Below, one piece after another: positions 40,480 to 50,361 of a DNA stretch of 64,000 nt (positions within the stretch are counted from its first letter, which is position 1; every line of letters begins with the position of its first letter). The notes beneath the pieces are model-generated. The model did no database searches and had not been told where the DNA came from. It saw nothing but the letters and a program-made list of their open reading frames with translations. Both the position numbers and the translations under genes were made by a program. This stretch comes from Enterobacter cloacae subsp. cloacae ATCC 13047 (GTDB lineage Bacteria > Pseudomonadota > Gammaproteobacteria > Enterobacterales > Enterobacteriaceae), in assembly GCF_000025565.1 (NCBI RefSeq), contig NC_014121.1:2976001-3040000 (forward strand). Direction: 5' to 3'.

Positions 40480-41763
40480 TTGAACATTTCCAGGATTTCC
40501 CGTCTGGCGTTGGCACTCGCCTTTGGCGTGACATTATCCGCATGCAGTTCAACGCCACCGGATCAGCGACCTTCTGAGCAGGTCGCGCCAGGCACCGCGT
40601 CCCGTCCGATTTTGTCCGCTGATGAAGCGAAAAACTTCGATCGCGCGCACTACTTCTCCGCGATGGATCCAAACGCTGCGCCGTGGACGCCGTCTTCTAT
40701 TAACCTGCCGAAGCAGCCAAACTTTGTTGTGGGTCCGGCAGGGGCGCAGGGCGTGACGCATACCTCTATTCAGGCTGCGGTTGACGCTGCCATCACCAAA
40801 CACAGCGCATCTCGCCAGTACATCGCGATCATGCCAGGTGAATATGAAGGTACCGTTTACATTCCGGCAGCACCGGGCAGCATCACCCTTTACGGTCTGG
40901 GCGAAAAAGCCATCGACGTTAAAATTGGTCTGGCGATTGATTCCGAAATGGACAGCACCACCTGGCGTCACCTGGTCAACCCGGCGGGTAAATACATGCC
41001 GGGCAAACCAGCCTGGTATATGTTTGATAACTGCCAGAGCAAGCGTGCCGCTACCATTGGCGTGATGTGTTCTGCGGTCGTCTGGTCTCAGAACAACGGT
41101 CTGCAACTGCAGAACCTGACCATTCAGAACACCCTGGGCGACAGCGCTGATGCGGGTAACCACCAGGCCGTGGCGCTGCGTAGCGATGGCGACAAAGTGC
41201 AGATCAACAACGTGAATATTCTGGGTCGTCAGAACACCTTCTTCGTGACCAACAGCGGCGTACAGAACACCCTGCAGAATAACCGTCTGACCCGTACGCT
41301 GGTGACCAACAGCTACATCGAAGGTGATGTGGATATGGTCTCCGGTCGTGGCGCGGTGGTATTTGATAACACCGATTTCCGCGTCGTGAACTCACGTACC
41401 CAGCAGGAAGGTTATGTCTTTGCGCCAGCGACACAGTCTAACCTGTTCTACGGCTTCCTCGCCGTCAACAGCCGCTTCAACGCCTCCGGTGACGGCGTGG
41501 CGCAGCTGGGTCGCTCCCTGGACGTGGACTCTGCAACCAACGGTCAGGTTGTGATCCGCGACAGCGTTATCAACGAAGGTTTCAACGTGGCAAAACCATG
41601 GGCTGACGCCGCCATCTCCAAACGTCCATTCTCCGGCAATACCGGTTCCGTGGACGATAAAGGAAACGTGCAGCGCAACCTGAACGACGCTAACTTCAAC
41701 CGCATGTGGGAATACAACAACCGCGGTCTGGGTAGCAAAGTGGTTGCTGAGCCGAAGCAGTAA
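40480..41763 (+). CDS. ybhC: Outer-membrane lipoprotein YbhC (pectinesterase-like fold)
   Basis: This 427-residue protein uses a TTG start at 40480 with AGGAG 7 bases upstream, which gives exactly the E. coli YbhC length and N-terminus. A lipoprotein signal ends LSAC with Cys22. The rest is a right-handed beta-helix of the pectin methylesterase family (NLTIQNTLGDSADAGNHQAVAL, GRQNTFFV, YIEGDVDMVSGRGAVVF). In E. coli it is an outer-membrane protein reported to have acyl-CoA thioesterase activity; pectin is an unlikely substrate. An in-frame ATG at 40324 would read through the attB core and is rejected. Confidence 0.93.
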   Translation: MNISRISRLALALAFGVTLSACSSTPPDQRPSEQVAPGTASRPILSADEAKNFDRAHYFSAMDPNAAPWTPSSINLPKQPNFVVGPAGAQGVTHTSIQAAVDAAITKHSASRQYIAIMPGEYEGTVYIPAAPGSITLYGLGEKAIDVKIGLAIDSEMDSTTWRHLVNPAGKYMPGKPAWYMFDNCQSKRAATIGVMCSAVVWSQNNGLQLQNLTIQNTLGDSADAGNHQAVALRSDGDKVQINNVNILGRQNTFFVTNSGVQNTLQNNRLTRTLVTNSYIEGDVDMVSGRGAVVFDNTDFRVVNSRTQQEGYVFAPATQSNLFYGFLAVNSRFNASGDGVAQLGRSLDVDSATNGQVVIRDSVINEGFNVAKPWADAAISKRPFSGNTGSVDDKGNVQRNLNDANFNRMWEYNNRGLGSKVVAEPKQ

Positions 41764-41771
41764 TCTGTTTT

Positions 41772-41799
41772 GCCGGGTGGCGGCTTCGCCTTACCCGGC
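41772..41799. repeat. REP-type palindrome
   Basis: A GCCGGGTGGCGG arm, TTCG turn and CGCCTTACCCGGC arm form a typical enteric REP sequence, just after ybhC. Confidence 0.8.
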
Positions 41800-41828
41800 C
41801 TGTCCGTTAATGCAGTACCATCGGGCAT

Positions 41829-41860
41829 AAAAAAACCTCGCGTTCGCGAGGTTTTTTGTT
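41829..41860. terminator. Bidirectional terminator between ybhC and pgl
   Basis: AACCTCGCG / CGCGAGGTT is flanked by an A-run on the left and a T-run on the right, so it can end both convergent transcripts. Confidence 0.9.
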
Positions 41861-41869
41861 TTAAGCCGC

Positions 41870-42865
41870 TTAGTGAGCGTTAACCACTACCCACATTGGC
41901 CCCTGGCCTACCGCATAGCGCCCTTTCTCTTCCAGCAGGCCCTGCTCGCCTTTGATTTCGTACAGCGCGATGTGGTGAGACTTCTGCCCCGCTGCAATCA
42001 GGTATTTACCGCTGTGATCGATATTAAAGCCACGCGGCTGCGTTTCCGTCGGCTGGAAGCCTTCTACTGCCAGCACGCTGCCGTCTTCCGAGACGCTAAA
42101 GATGGTGATCAGGCTGGAAGTACGGTCACAGGCGTAGAGATGGCGACCATCCGGCGTAATGTGAATATCCGCCGCCCAGCGGGTATCCGAGAAGTCAGAC
42201 GGCATCATATCCAGCGTCTGCACGCACTCAATCTGCCCGTTAGGATCTTTCAGTTCCCAGACGTCCACTGAACTGTTCAGCTCGTTGACCACGTAGGCGT
42301 ACTGTTGGTTTGGATGGAAGACCATATGACGCGGGCCTGCCCCCTCTACAGTGGTCACTTCAGCCGGATTCTGCGCCACCAGGTGACCATCGTCGCTCAG
42401 GGTAAACAGGCAGATACGATCCTGCTTCAGCGCCGGTACCCACAGCGTGCGGTTGTCCGGGGAGATATTCGCCGAGTGGCAGCCTTCCAGCCCTTCAACC
42501 ACATCCACGGTTTCGACCGGAATGCCCTCTTCCAGACGCGTCACGCTGACACAGCCCGCGTTATAGGAGCCGCTGAAAACAAAGTTGCCCTGGCGATCGG
42601 TTGAGATGTGGGTTGGACTACCCGGCAATGGCGCTTCCGCAGTGTAAGTCAGCGCGCCGTCATCCGGAGAGATGCGGTAGGCCAGCACGCGAAACTCCGG
42701 GCGCACACCCACGTACAAGAAACGTTTATCCGGGCTGATCGCCATTGGTTGTACCTGACCTGGCACATCAACAACCTGCACCAGCGTGAGGGTCCCCTCG
42801 GCATTTAAACGCCAGACGTGGATCTGCTGGCTTTCAGGACTGGCGGTATAAACGGTTTGTTTCAT
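41870..42865 (-). CDS. pgl: 6-phosphogluconolactonase
   Basis: This 331-residue seven-bladed beta-propeller lactonase of the pentose phosphate pathway closely matches E. coli Pgl. Repeated [21 protein letters not shown] blades are visible, and the motif [22 protein letters not shown] contains the conserved Arg and His. It is convergent with ybhC and stands alone. Confidence 0.96.
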   Translation of the reverse strand: MKQTVYTASPESQQIHVWRLNAEGTLTLVQVVDVPGQVQPMAISPDKRFLYVGVRPEFRVLAYRISPDDGALTYTAEAPLPGSPTHISTDRQGNFVFSGSYNAGCVSVTRLEEGIPVETVDVVEGLEGCHSANISPDNRTLWVPALKQDRICLFTLSDDGHLVAQNPAEVTTVEGAGPRHMVFHPNQQYAYVVNELNSSVDVWELKDPNGQIECVQTLDMMPSDFSDTRWAADIHITPDGRHLYACDRTSSLITIFSVSEDGSVLAVEGFQPTETQPRGFNIDHSGKYLIAAGQKSHHIALYEIKGEQGLLEEKGRYAVGQGPMWVVVNAH

Positions 42866-43005
42866 GAATATTCACTCCTCACTGCGCATGAAAGTAGTTA
42901 ACTTTTGACGGTGAATGCTGAATTGTCGACGGGAATTTTGACGCGTTCGCCTCTCGGTGTACCATCCCATCAGATCGTAAATTCAATATTAACCCGGAAA
43001 AACAA

Positions 43006-43824
43006 ATGACCTCGCGTGTGATTGCTCTGGATTTAGACGGTACCTTACTGACGCCGCAAAAAACCCTTCTCCCCTCCTCCCTTCAAGCGCTTAAACGCGC
43101 GCAGGAAGTGGGTTATCAACTCCTTATCGTAACGGGTCGACATCACGTTGCCATTCACCCTTTTTATCAGGCACTGGCGTTAGATACACCTGCAATTTGT
43201 TGTAATGGCACTTATTTGTATGATTATCAAGCAAAAAAGGTTTTAGAATCCGACCCGCTGCCGGTTCCCCAGGCATTGCAGTTAATAGATCTGCTGGATG
43301 AACATGCGATCCACGGCCTGATGTATGTCGATAATGCGATGGTCTATGAGCGCCCGACCGGCCACGTTATCCGCACCACCAACTGGGCTCTGTCTCTGCC
43401 AGAAGCGCAGCGTCCGGTCTTTACCCAGGTCTCTTCCCTGCGCCAGGCGGCTCAGGATGTTGAGGCTATCTGGAAATTCGCGTTGACCGATGAAGATACC
43501 ACCAAACTGAATACCTTCGCGAAACACGTTGAACAGGCGCTGGGTCTGGAGTGCGAATGGTCCTGGCATGACCAGGTGGATATTGCCCGTAAAGGCAACA
43601 GCAAAGGTAAACGCCTGACGCAGTTCGTGGAGTCTCAGGGGTGGTCAATGCAGGATGTAATCGCCTTTGGCGATAACTACAACGACATCAGCATGCTGGA
43701 AGCCGCCGGAACGGGCGTGGCAATGGGCAATGCCGATGACGCGGTGAAAGCGCGCGCTAACGTGGTGATTGGCGATAACACCACCGACAGCATCGCGCAG
43801 TATATTTATACCCACCTGCTGTAA
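43006..43824 (+). CDS. ybhA: HAD-family phosphatase YbhA (pyridoxal phosphate phosphatase)
   Basis: This 272-residue Cof-type HAD hydrolase has the nucleophile motif ALDLDGTLL (Asp9, Asp11), VTGRHH, the conserved Lys in KGNSKGKRL and the metal motif FGDNYNDISML. E. coli YbhA dephosphorylates pyridoxal phosphate and sugar phosphates. Its stop abuts the modC stop on the other strand with no gap. Confidence 0.94.
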   Translation: MTSRVIALDLDGTLLTPQKTLLPSSLQALKRAQEVGYQLLIVTGRHHVAIHPFYQALALDTPAICCNGTYLYDYQAKKVLESDPLPVPQALQLIDLLDEHAIHGLMYVDNAMVYERPTGHVIRTTNWALSLPEAQRPVFTQVSSLRQAAQDVEAIWKFALTDEDTTKLNTFAKHVEQALGLECEWSWHDQVDIARKGNSKGKRLTQFVESQGWSMQDVIAFGDNYNDISMLEAAGTGVAMGNADDAVKARANVVIGDNTTDSIAQYIYTHLL

Positions 43825-44883
43825 TCAGGTGGTAATGGAGACGCTCTTGATTTGCGCGTAAAGCCACAGGCCAGGTTTGATCCCTAACTCATCCCTGGCC
43901 CACGGACTGATCCGTGCCCAGAGCGTCCTGCTCCCCACCTCAAGCTGCACCTCTACCTGACCGTTATCATCAAAACACTCGGCGACCTTCGCGCGCAGGA
44001 TATTTCGGATACTGGTCTGCAGCGGAGGCTGTAAAACCAGAGAGACATCCGACGCCTGAATACGAATACGCAGCGCCGACTGCAGGGGCGTGTCGATTTT
44101 ATTCACCCACAGGTGCTGGTCGCCCAATGCCAGGGCGGTCATCGCGTAATGCGGGTGGTGCTCCAGCACGCTCACCTTCAGGATACTGCTCTGCTGCTCC
44201 CGGGGCAGCCACGGGTGCATGACGCTACTGCCCCAGACCTCTTCAAGATTGCCAAACGCCTTTACGCTGCCGTTTTCCAGCACCAGTACGTTATCCGCCA
44301 GATGCAGAATTTCATCCAGGGAGTGGCTGACGTACAGCATCGGGATCTTGATTTCACGCGCCAGGCGCTGGAGATACGGCAGGAGTTCACGTTTACGCGG
44401 AATATCCAGCGAGGCCAGCGGCTCATCAAGCAGCAGGAGTTCGGGGGCGGTGAGCAACGCGCGCCCTATCGCCACCCGCTGTTTCTCACCGCCGGAGAGC
44501 GAGGAAGGCAACCGGTCAAGCAGTGGCTCAATGCCCAGCAGCGCCACCAGCTTGTCAAACTGCGCGGCCATGCTTTTGGCCATGCCGTAACGCAGATTCC
44601 CGCGCACGCTGTAGTGCGGGAATAACCGCGCATCCTGAAACACATAGCCAATACGCCGTTTATCCGGCGTCAGGTAAATCTTGTTTTCAACGTCATTCAG
44701 GACGCGATTATTCACCACAATGCGCCCTGCCTGAGGACGTGTCAGGCCACCGATCGCATTAATGAGCGAGGTTTTCCCGGCGCCGGAGACCCCAAAGATG
44801 GCGGTGATGCCGGTGGCAGGCAGCGTCTCGTCCAGTGTAAGGGTGTGGTTTCCCAGCGTCTGGGTGAAATGGAGTTCCAGCAT
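43825..44883 (-). CDS. modC: Molybdate ABC transporter ATPase ModC
   Basis: This 352-residue ATPase has Walker [10 protein letters not shown] (residues 31-39), the signature LSGGEKQR, Walker [12 protein letters not shown], and a C-terminal molybdate-binding (Mop/TOBE) domain from about residue 290. The start at 44883 gives [10 protein letters not shown], 2 bases after the modB stop; earlier in-frame starts lie inside modB. It powers molybdate import. Confidence 0.96.
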   Translation of the reverse strand: MLELHFTQTLGNHTLTLDETLPATGITAIFGVSGAGKTSLINAIGGLTRPQAGRIVVNNRVLNDVENKIYLTPDKRRIGYVFQDARLFPHYSVRGNLRYGMAKSMAAQFDKLVALLGIEPLLDRLPSSLSGGEKQRVAIGRALLTAPELLLLDEPLASLDIPRKRELLPYLQRLAREIKIPMLYVSHSLDEILHLADNVLVLENGSVKAFGNLEEVWGSSVMHPWLPREQQSSILKVSVLEHHPHYAMTALALGDQHLWVNKIDTPLQSALRIRIQASDVSLVLQPPLQTSIRNILRAKVAECFDDNGQVEVQLEVGSRTLWARISPWARDELGIKPGLWLYAQIKSVSITT

Positions 44884-44885
44884 AA

Positions 44886-45575
44886 CTATTTCCCCATCCG
44901 CTCGCGGCTGAGTCGCGCCAGCCATTCAGAGACCAGCAGCGATATCAGCGCCAGCACAATTGAGATAACACACAGACGCGCCGCAGCACCTTCGCCACCT
45001 GGCGTCTGTATCAGCGTATACATGGCCGAAGGGATCGTCCGCGTTTCACCGGGGATGTTCGAAACAAAGGTAATGGTGGCACCGAATTCACCCAGCGAAC
45101 GGGCAAAGGCCAGTACCGTACCGACAATAATGCCCGGCAGCGTGAGCGGTAGCGTAATGGTGAAAAAGACGCGCCAGCGCCCGGCACCCAGCGTGCGGGC
45201 GGCCTGTTCCAGTTTGATATCCACCCCTTCCAGCGCCAGGCGGATAGCCCTCACCATCAGCGGAAATGACATCACCGCCGCGGCCAGCACCGCACCGCGC
45301 CAGCTAAAGGCAAAGGTCAGCCCGAACCAGTCGTACAGCCATTGGCCGATAAACCCGCGTCGGCCCATGGACACCAGCAGCAGATATCCCACCACGACGG
45401 GCGGCAATACCAGCGGAAGATGGAGAACGCTGTCAAGTAGCGCTTTGCCGGGAAACTTACAGCGCACCAGCAACCAGGCAAAAAAGATCCCAAAGGGCAA
45501 ACTTAGCGCAACCGCCAGGGAAGAGACTTTCAGGCTCAGCAGTACAGCCTGCCATTCAGGATCGGTCAATATCAT
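44886..45575 (-). CDS. modB: Molybdate ABC transporter permease ModB
   Basis: This 229-residue inner-membrane permease has five to six hydrophobic segments and the binding-protein-dependent transport (EAA) loop, [20 protein letters not shown]. It overlaps modA by 4 bases, within modABC. Confidence 0.96.
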   Translation of the reverse strand: MILTDPEWQAVLLSLKVSSLAVALSLPFGIFFAWLLVRCKFPGKALLDSVLHLPLVLPPVVVGYLLLVSMGRRGFIGQWLYDWFGLTFAFSWRGAVLAAAVMSFPLMVRAIRLALEGVDIKLEQAARTLGAGRWRVFFTITLPLTLPGIIVGTVLAFARSLGEFGATITFVSNIPGETRTIPSAMYTLIQTPGGEGAAARLCVISIVLALISLLVSEWLARLSRERMGK

Positions 45576-46348
45576 TCGTGAGTCGTAAATCCATAACGTT
45601 TAAAGATTGCGGACGCTTCCGGCCCCTTCAGGTACGCCTGGAAGGCCGTCACGGTCGCATTTTTATGTCCATCAACAATCGCAACAGGATATTCCACTTT
45701 CTTGTGGGCGTCTTCCGGGAACGTGCCAACCACTTTGACCCCCTTGCTGGCAACGGCATCCGAGCCGTAGACAATGCCCAGCGGAGCCTCATTGCGCTCC
45801 ACCAGCGCCAGCGCACCGCGTACGTCTTCCGCCGGCGCCAGATCTGATGACAGTGTCTGCCACGCGCCCAGTTTCTGCAGGGCCTCTTTCGCGTAAATCC
45901 CAGCCGGTACATGGTCCGGATCGCCCACTGCCAGCCGGCCACCGTTCAGAAGACGCGTCCAGTGAGTCTCTTTGTTGATGGTGATGTCACCCTGCGGACT
46001 GGCTTTTGGCGCGACCACGACAAGGCTATTCCCCAGCAGCGTTTCGCGGGTTGTTGTATCCACGGCTTTCTTCTCAACGGCGTAATCCATCCATTTCTGA
46101 TCGGCAGAGATGAACAGATCGGCCGGTGCCCCCGCTTCTATCTGGCGCGCCAGTGTAGAAGAAGACGCGAAAGAGGAGACGACGTCGACGTTCTTCTCTT
46201 TTTTATACGCAGCAGCAATATCCTGCATCGCATTCGTCAGCGACGCCGCCGCAAAAACCGTAATTTTACCTTCGTCGGCCAGCGCGTGTCCGGTCAGCGA
46301 AAGTGCCAGCGTTGCCCCTGCGAAAAAGCGTAACCCTGTACGTGCCAT
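45572..46348 (-). CDS. modA: Periplasmic molybdate-binding protein ModA
   Basis: This 258-residue protein has a signal peptide cleaved near ALA-DEGK (residue 24). The mature part carries the molybdate-site sequences VFAAASLTNAM and SSFASSSTLARQIEAGAPADLFISAD. It captures molybdate or tungstate for ModBC. A ModE box lies just upstream. Confidence 0.96.
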   Translation of the reverse strand: MARTGLRFFAGATLALSLTGHALADEGKITVFAAASLTNAMQDIAAAYKKEKNVDVVSSFASSSTLARQIEAGAPADLFISADQKWMDYAVEKKAVDTTTRETLLGNSLVVVAPKASPQGDITINKETHWTRLLNGGRLAVGDPDHVPAGIYAKEALQKLGAWQTLSSDLAPAEDVRGALALVERNEAPLGIVYGSDAVASKGVKVVGTFPEDAHKKVEYPVAIVDGHKNATVTAFQAYLKGPEASAIFKRYGFTTHE

Positions 46349-46367
46349 CTGTAGCTCCTGTGAGTTT

Positions 46368-46391
46368 CGTTATATACGCAATAATATAACG
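46368..46391. promoter_or_regulatory. ModE operator upstream of modA
   Basis: CGTTATAT, 8 bases and ATATAACG form a perfect palindrome, matching the ModE consensus. ModE-molybdate would repress modABC from here. Confidence 0.9.
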
Positions 46392-46493
46392 ACAACGCCG
46401 GAGATATCCCAGCGTTAAATCGTACCGATCAAGAGGTACAATTACCGGATGCTTTAAATCATATCGGCGATGACGAAAAATACTTGAGAGCAA

Positions 46494-46516
46494 AACGCCC
46501 GGGCAAGCCGGGCGTT
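46494..46516 (-). terminator. Terminator downstream of acrZ
   Basis: On the minus strand a stem CGCCCGG / CCGGGCG-type hairpin is followed by TTTTG, 11 bases past the acrZ stop. Confidence 0.65.
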
Positions 46517-46526
46517 ATGTGGGGAA

Positions 46527-46676
46527 TCAGTGCTGCTTTTTAGCGCGGTCTCTGTGACCAATGTTCGAAAAGACGTTGAACACTTCACCCAGGCCGTAGA
46601 TGGCACCGAGGATGATGGCCATCACTACTGGTACCATGATCACGGCGAATACCAGACTTTTCAACAACTCTAACAT
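46527..46676 (-). CDS. acrZ: AcrAB-TolC efflux accessory small protein AcrZ
   Basis: This 49-residue protein ([18 protein letters not shown], ending [10 protein letters not shown]) differs only slightly from E. coli AcrZ. One long hydrophobic helix covers about residues 8-30 and the tail is basic. It binds AcrB in the inner membrane and helps export some drugs. It has the conserved place between modA and modE and is regulated in E. coli with the Mar/Sox/Rob system. It was found by reading the gap directly. Confidence 0.93.
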   Translation of the reverse strand: MLELLKSLVFAVIMVPVVMAIILGAIYGLGEVFNVFSNIGHRDRAKKQH

Positions 46677-46805
46677 GGTTTTCTCCAGATATTGTGGACG
46701 GCTTATTCTACCCTGAAAAGTAAGAAAAACATCCCCTTTTGTGCGGTCCCCTTTGCGCCCTGTGCCATTTGGTTCACAATAGCCCTTTTGTCAGGACACT
46801 CCGTT

Positions 46806-47594
46806 ATGCAGGCTGAAATTCTCCTTACCCTACGACTTCAGCAGAAGCTTTTCGCCGATCCGCGACGTATCGCCCTGCTTAAACAAATAGAACAAACGGG
46901 TTCAATAAGCCAGGGGGCAAAGAACGCGGGCATTAGTTATAAAAGCGCCTGGGACGCGATCAACGACATGAATACCCTGAGCGAGCAGATGCTGGTTGAG
47001 CGAGCCACGGGCGGCAAAGGGGGCGGTGGCGCCGTGCTGACCCGCTACGGCCAGCGTCTGATTCAGCTTTATGACCTGCTGGCCCAGATCCAGCAGAAAG
47101 CGTTCGATGTGCTAAGTGACGATGATAACCTCCCGCTGGACAGCCTGTTAGCCGCCATTTCTCGCTTCTCACTCCAGACCAGCGCCCGCAACCAGTGGTT
47201 TGGCACGGTCACCGCGCGCGATAACGGGCAGGTGCAGCAACATATCGAGATCCTGCTTGCCGACGGCACCACCCGCCTGAAAGCCGCGATTACCGCCCAA
47301 AGCGGAGAGCGTCTGGGGCTGGATGAAGGCAAGGAGGTGCTGGTGTTGCTGAAAGCGCCATGGGTCGCAGTGACGCGCGATGCCGAACGCGCCAAAGCGG
47401 CAGACAACCAGCTGCAGGGCACCATCCAGCGCATTGAACGTGGTGAAGCGCAGTGTGAGGTCCTGATGACCCTGCCGGACGGCCAGGTGCTGTGCGCGAC
47501 GGTTGCCCTGAGCGAGGCGCACGAATTAGAAGAAGGTGCTGTAGTCACCGCATATTTCAACGCAGACCGGGTAATTATCGCCACATTGTGCTGA
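46806..47594 (+). CDS. modE: Molybdate-responsive regulator ModE
   Basis: This 262-residue protein has an N-terminal winged helix (GSISQGAKNAGISYKSAWDAINDMN) and two C-terminal Mop domains that bind molybdate (TARDNGQVQQHIEILLADG, then the second repeat). The start at ATG 46806 gives the family MQAEILLTL. It acts at the ModE boxes upstream of modA and moaA. modF follows after 67 bases. Confidence 0.96.
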   Translation: MQAEILLTLRLQQKLFADPRRIALLKQIEQTGSISQGAKNAGISYKSAWDAINDMNTLSEQMLVERATGGKGGGGAVLTRYGQRLIQLYDLLAQIQQKAFDVLSDDDNLPLDSLLAAISRFSLQTSARNQWFGTVTARDNGQVQQHIEILLADGTTRLKAAITAQSGERLGLDEGKEVLVLLKAPWVAVTRDAERAKAADNQLQGTIQRIERGEAQCEVLMTLPDGQVLCATVALSEAHELEEGAVVTAYFNADRVIIATLC

Positions 47595-47661
47595 GCGGAT
47601 TGACAAGCGTGTCGACAGTGAGTATCCCTGACATCTGATGCTGCAAAAAATGGGATAAATC

Positions 47662-49134
47662 ATGTCATCATTGCATATTTCGCAAGGTACGTTTCGTCTT
47701 GGCGATACCCGAACGCTGACGCTGCCAGATTTAACACTCCATGCGGGTGAAAGCTGGGCATTTGTGGGCACCAACGGAAGCGGCAAGTCCGCGCTGGCCC
47801 GGGCGCTGGCCGGAGAGCTCATCCTGCTTAAAGGAGAACGCCAGAGCCATTTTACGCGTACGACGCGCCTGTCGTTTGAACAGCTGCAGAAGCTGGTGAG
47901 CGATGAATGGCAGCGTAACAATACGGACCTCCTCAGCCCGGGCGAAGAAGACACGGGCCGCACAACGGCAGAAATTATTCTGGATGAAGTCAACAATCCC
48001 GCCCGTTGTCAGCAGCTGGCGGAGCAGTTTGGCATCACCGCCCTTCTCAACCGCCGCTTCAAATACCTTTCTACCGGCGAGACGCGTAAAACGCTGCTCT
48101 GCCAGGCGCTGATGAGTGAACCTGAGCTGTTAATCCTGGATGAGCCGTTCGACGGTCTGGACGTGCAGTCCCGCGCCCAGCTGGCGGACCTGCTGGCCTC
48201 GCTTAACCAGCAGGGCTACACCCTTGTGCTGGTGCTTAACCGTTTTGATGAAATCCCGGATTTTGTGCAGAACGCCGGGGTGCTGGCGGACTGCAGCCTT
48301 ACCGAAACCGGCGAAAAATCGGTACTACTGAAGCAGGCGTTGATTGCCCAACTGGCGCACAGCGAAAAGCTCGACGGCATTACCCTGCCCGACCCCGACG
48401 CCCCTTCGGTACGTCTCGCTTTAGATCCCAATCAGCCGCGGATTATGCTGCGTGACGGGGTGGTCTCTTATGACGATCGTCCGATCCTGAATCATCTCAG
48501 CTGGACGGTTAATCCGGGCGAACACTGGCAGATTGTCGGTCCCAACGGCGCGGGGAAATCGACGCTGCTGAGTCTGATCACCGGCGATCACCCGCAGGGC
48601 TACAGCAACGATCTGACCCTGTTTGGCCGCCGTCGCGGAAGCGGTGAAACCATCTGGGATATCAAAAAGCATATCGGCTATGTCAGCAGCAGCCTGCATC
48701 TGGATTACCGGGTCAGCACCACCGTACGCAATGTGATCCTCTCCGGGTACTTTGATTCCATCGGTATTTATCAGGCGGTATCGGACAAACAGCACAAGCT
48801 GGCCCAGCAGTGGCTGGATATTCTGGGGATGGACAACCGGGTCGCTGACGCGCCGTTTCACAGTCTGTCCTGGGGGCAGCAGCGTCTGGCATTGATCGTC
48901 CGGGCGCTGGTGAAACACCCGACGCTGCTGATCCTCGATGAGCCGCTTCAGGGGCTGGATCCGCTGAACCGCCAGCTGATCCGTCGCTTTGTGGATGTGC
49001 TGATTGGCGAAGGTGAGACCCAGTTACTGTTTGTCTCACATCATGCTGAAGACGCACCGGCCTGCATCACGCACCGTCTGGAGTTTATCCCGGACGGTGA
49101 GCACTATCGTTACCTGCTGAGCAAAATCGATTAA
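47662..49134 (+). CDS. modF: ABC ATPase ModF (two fused domains)
   Basis: This 490-residue protein has two ABC domains: Walker A GTNGSGKSA (first) and GPNGAGKST (second). The signatures are LSTGETRK and LSWGQQRL, with Walker B LILDEPFDGLD and LILDEPLQGLD. It is encoded with ModE and was named photorepair protein PhrA in older work. No membrane partner is known and its function is uncertain. Confidence 0.94.
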   Translation: MSSLHISQGTFRLGDTRTLTLPDLTLHAGESWAFVGTNGSGKSALARALAGELILLKGERQSHFTRTTRLSFEQLQKLVSDEWQRNNTDLLSPGEEDTGRTTAEIILDEVNNPARCQQLAEQFGITALLNRRFKYLSTGETRKTLLCQALMSEPELLILDEPFDGLDVQSRAQLADLLASLNQQGYTLVLVLNRFDEIPDFVQNAGVLADCSLTETGEKSVLLKQALIAQLAHSEKLDGITLPDPDAPSVRLALDPNQPRIMLRDGVVSYDDRPILNHLSWTVNPGEHWQIVGPNGAGKSTLLSLITGDHPQGYSNDLTLFGRRRGSGETIWDIKKHIGYVSSSLHLDYRVSTTVRNVILSGYFDSIGIYQAVSDKQHKLAQQWLDILGMDNRVADAPFHSLSWGQQRLALIVRALVKHPTLLILDEPLQGLDPLNRQLIRRFVDVLIGEGETQLLFVSHHAEDAPACITHRLEFIPDGEHYRYLLSKID

Positions 49135-49138
49135 CTTC

Positions 49139-49162
49139 CGGAGGGCGCCGCCCTCCGCTTTT
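49139..49162 (+). terminator. Terminator after modF
   Basis: The hairpin GGAGGGC-GCC-GCCCTCC is followed by GCTTTTC, 5 bases after the modF stop. Confidence 0.75.
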
Positions 49163-49241
49163 CAGATAACCTGCAGTGATACTTCTTTATCTCTTTGATC
49201 TACAATGCGACTGGATCAAAAAAAAGCGGGTTTGAAAAACA

Positions 49242-49257
49242 GTGTAAACGATTCCAC
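49242..49257. promoter_or_regulatory. External GalR operator of the gal operon
   Basis: GTGTAAACGATTCCAC is identical to the E. coli gal external operator. Confidence 0.93.
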
Positions 49258-49335
49258 TAATTTATCCCATGTCACACTTTTCACGTCTCTGTTATGCTAT
49301 GGTTATTACATACCATAAGCCTAATGGAGCGAAAT
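49258..49335 (+). promoter_or_regulatory. gal promoters P1/P2 with CRP site
   Basis: The CRP half-site ATGTCACACTTTTC is at about 49268-49281. The overlapping -10 sequences TATGCTA and TATGGTT follow, then the leader ATACCATAAGCC beginning near 49310. All align with the E. coli gal control region almost base for base. Confidence 0.9.
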
Positions 49336-50352
49336 ATGCGAGTTCTGGTAACAGGTGGTAGCGGTTACATAGGAAGTCATACCTGTGTGCAACTGCTGCA
49401 AAACGGTCATGATGTCATCATCCTCGACAACCTGTGCAATAGTAAGCGCAGCGTGCTGCCTGTGATTGAACGTCTTGGCGGAAAACAGCCGACTTTCGTC
49501 GAAGGTGACATCCGCAATGAAGCGTTGATGACCGAGATCCTCCACGACCACGCCATTGAAACGGTGATCCACTTCGCTGGCCTGAAAGCGGTCGGTGAGT
49601 CGGTCGCGAAGCCGCTTGAGTATTACGACAACAACGTCAACGGTACCCTGCGTCTTATCTCCGCCATGCGCGCGGCGAACGTCAAAAACTTCATCTTTAG
49701 CTCATCCGCCACCGTCTACGGCGATCAGCCCAAAATTCCTTACGTTGAAAGCTTCCCCACCGGTACGCCACAAAGCCCGTACGGCAAAAGCAAACTGATG
49801 GTGGAACAGATCCTGACCGACCTGCAAAAAGCACAACCGGAGTGGAGCATCGCCCTGCTGCGCTACTTCAACCCGGTCGGCGCCCATCCGTCAGGCGATA
49901 TGGGTGAAGATCCGCAGGGTATTCCGAATAACCTGATGCCGTATATCGCACAGGTGGCGGTGGGCCGCCGCGAGTCGCTGGCGGTGTTCGGCAATGACTA
50001 TCCAACTGAAGATGGCACCGGCGTGCGTGATTACATCCACGTTATGGATCTGGCCGACGGCCACGTGGCGGCAATGCAGCAGCTGGCCGACAAACCGGGC
50101 GTGCATATTTACAACCTCGGCGCCGGTATTGGCAGCAGCGTGCTGGATGTGGTTAACGCTTTCAGCAAAGCCTGCGGTAAGCCGGTCAACTATCACTTCG
50201 CCCCCCGCCGCGAAGGAGACCTCCCGGCATACTGGGCTGATGCAACCAAAGCCGATAAAGAGCTTAACTGGCGTGTTACCCGCACGCTGGATGAAATGGC
50301 ACAGGATACCTGGCACTGGCAGTCTCGCCACCCACAAGGTTATCCGGACTAA
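49336..50352 (+). CDS. galE: UDP-glucose 4-epimerase
   Basis: This 338-residue SDR enzyme interconverts UDP-galactose and UDP-glucose. The NAD motif is TGGSGYIGS (residues 6-14) and the catalytic pair is Tyr149/Lys153 in SPYGKSK. ATG 49336 follows TGGAGCGAA; upstream in-frame starts lie in the promoter. It is first in galETKM. Confidence 0.98.
   Translation: MRVLVTGGSGYIGSHTCVQLLQNGHDVIILDNLCNSKRSVLPVIERLGGKQPTFVEGDIRNEALMTEILHDHAIETVIHFAGLKAVGESVAKPLEYYDNNVNGTLRLISAMRAANVKNFIFSSSATVYGDQPKIPYVESFPTGTPQSPYGKSKLMVEQILTDLQKAQPEWSIALLRYFNPVGAHPSGDMGEDPQGIPNNLMPYIAQVAVGRRESLAVFGNDYPTEDGTGVRDYIHVMDLADGHVAAMQQLADKPGVHIYNLGAGIGSSVLDVVNAFSKACGKPVNYHFAPRREGDLPAYWADATKADKELNWRVTRTLDEMAQDTWHWQSRHPQGYPD
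49355..49370. promoter_or_regulatory. Internal GalR operator inside galE
   Basis: GTGGTAGCGGTTACAT lies within the first galE codons, as in E. coli. With the external operator it allows DNA looping by GalR. Confidence 0.9.
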
Positions 50353-50361
50353 GGATCCGTC

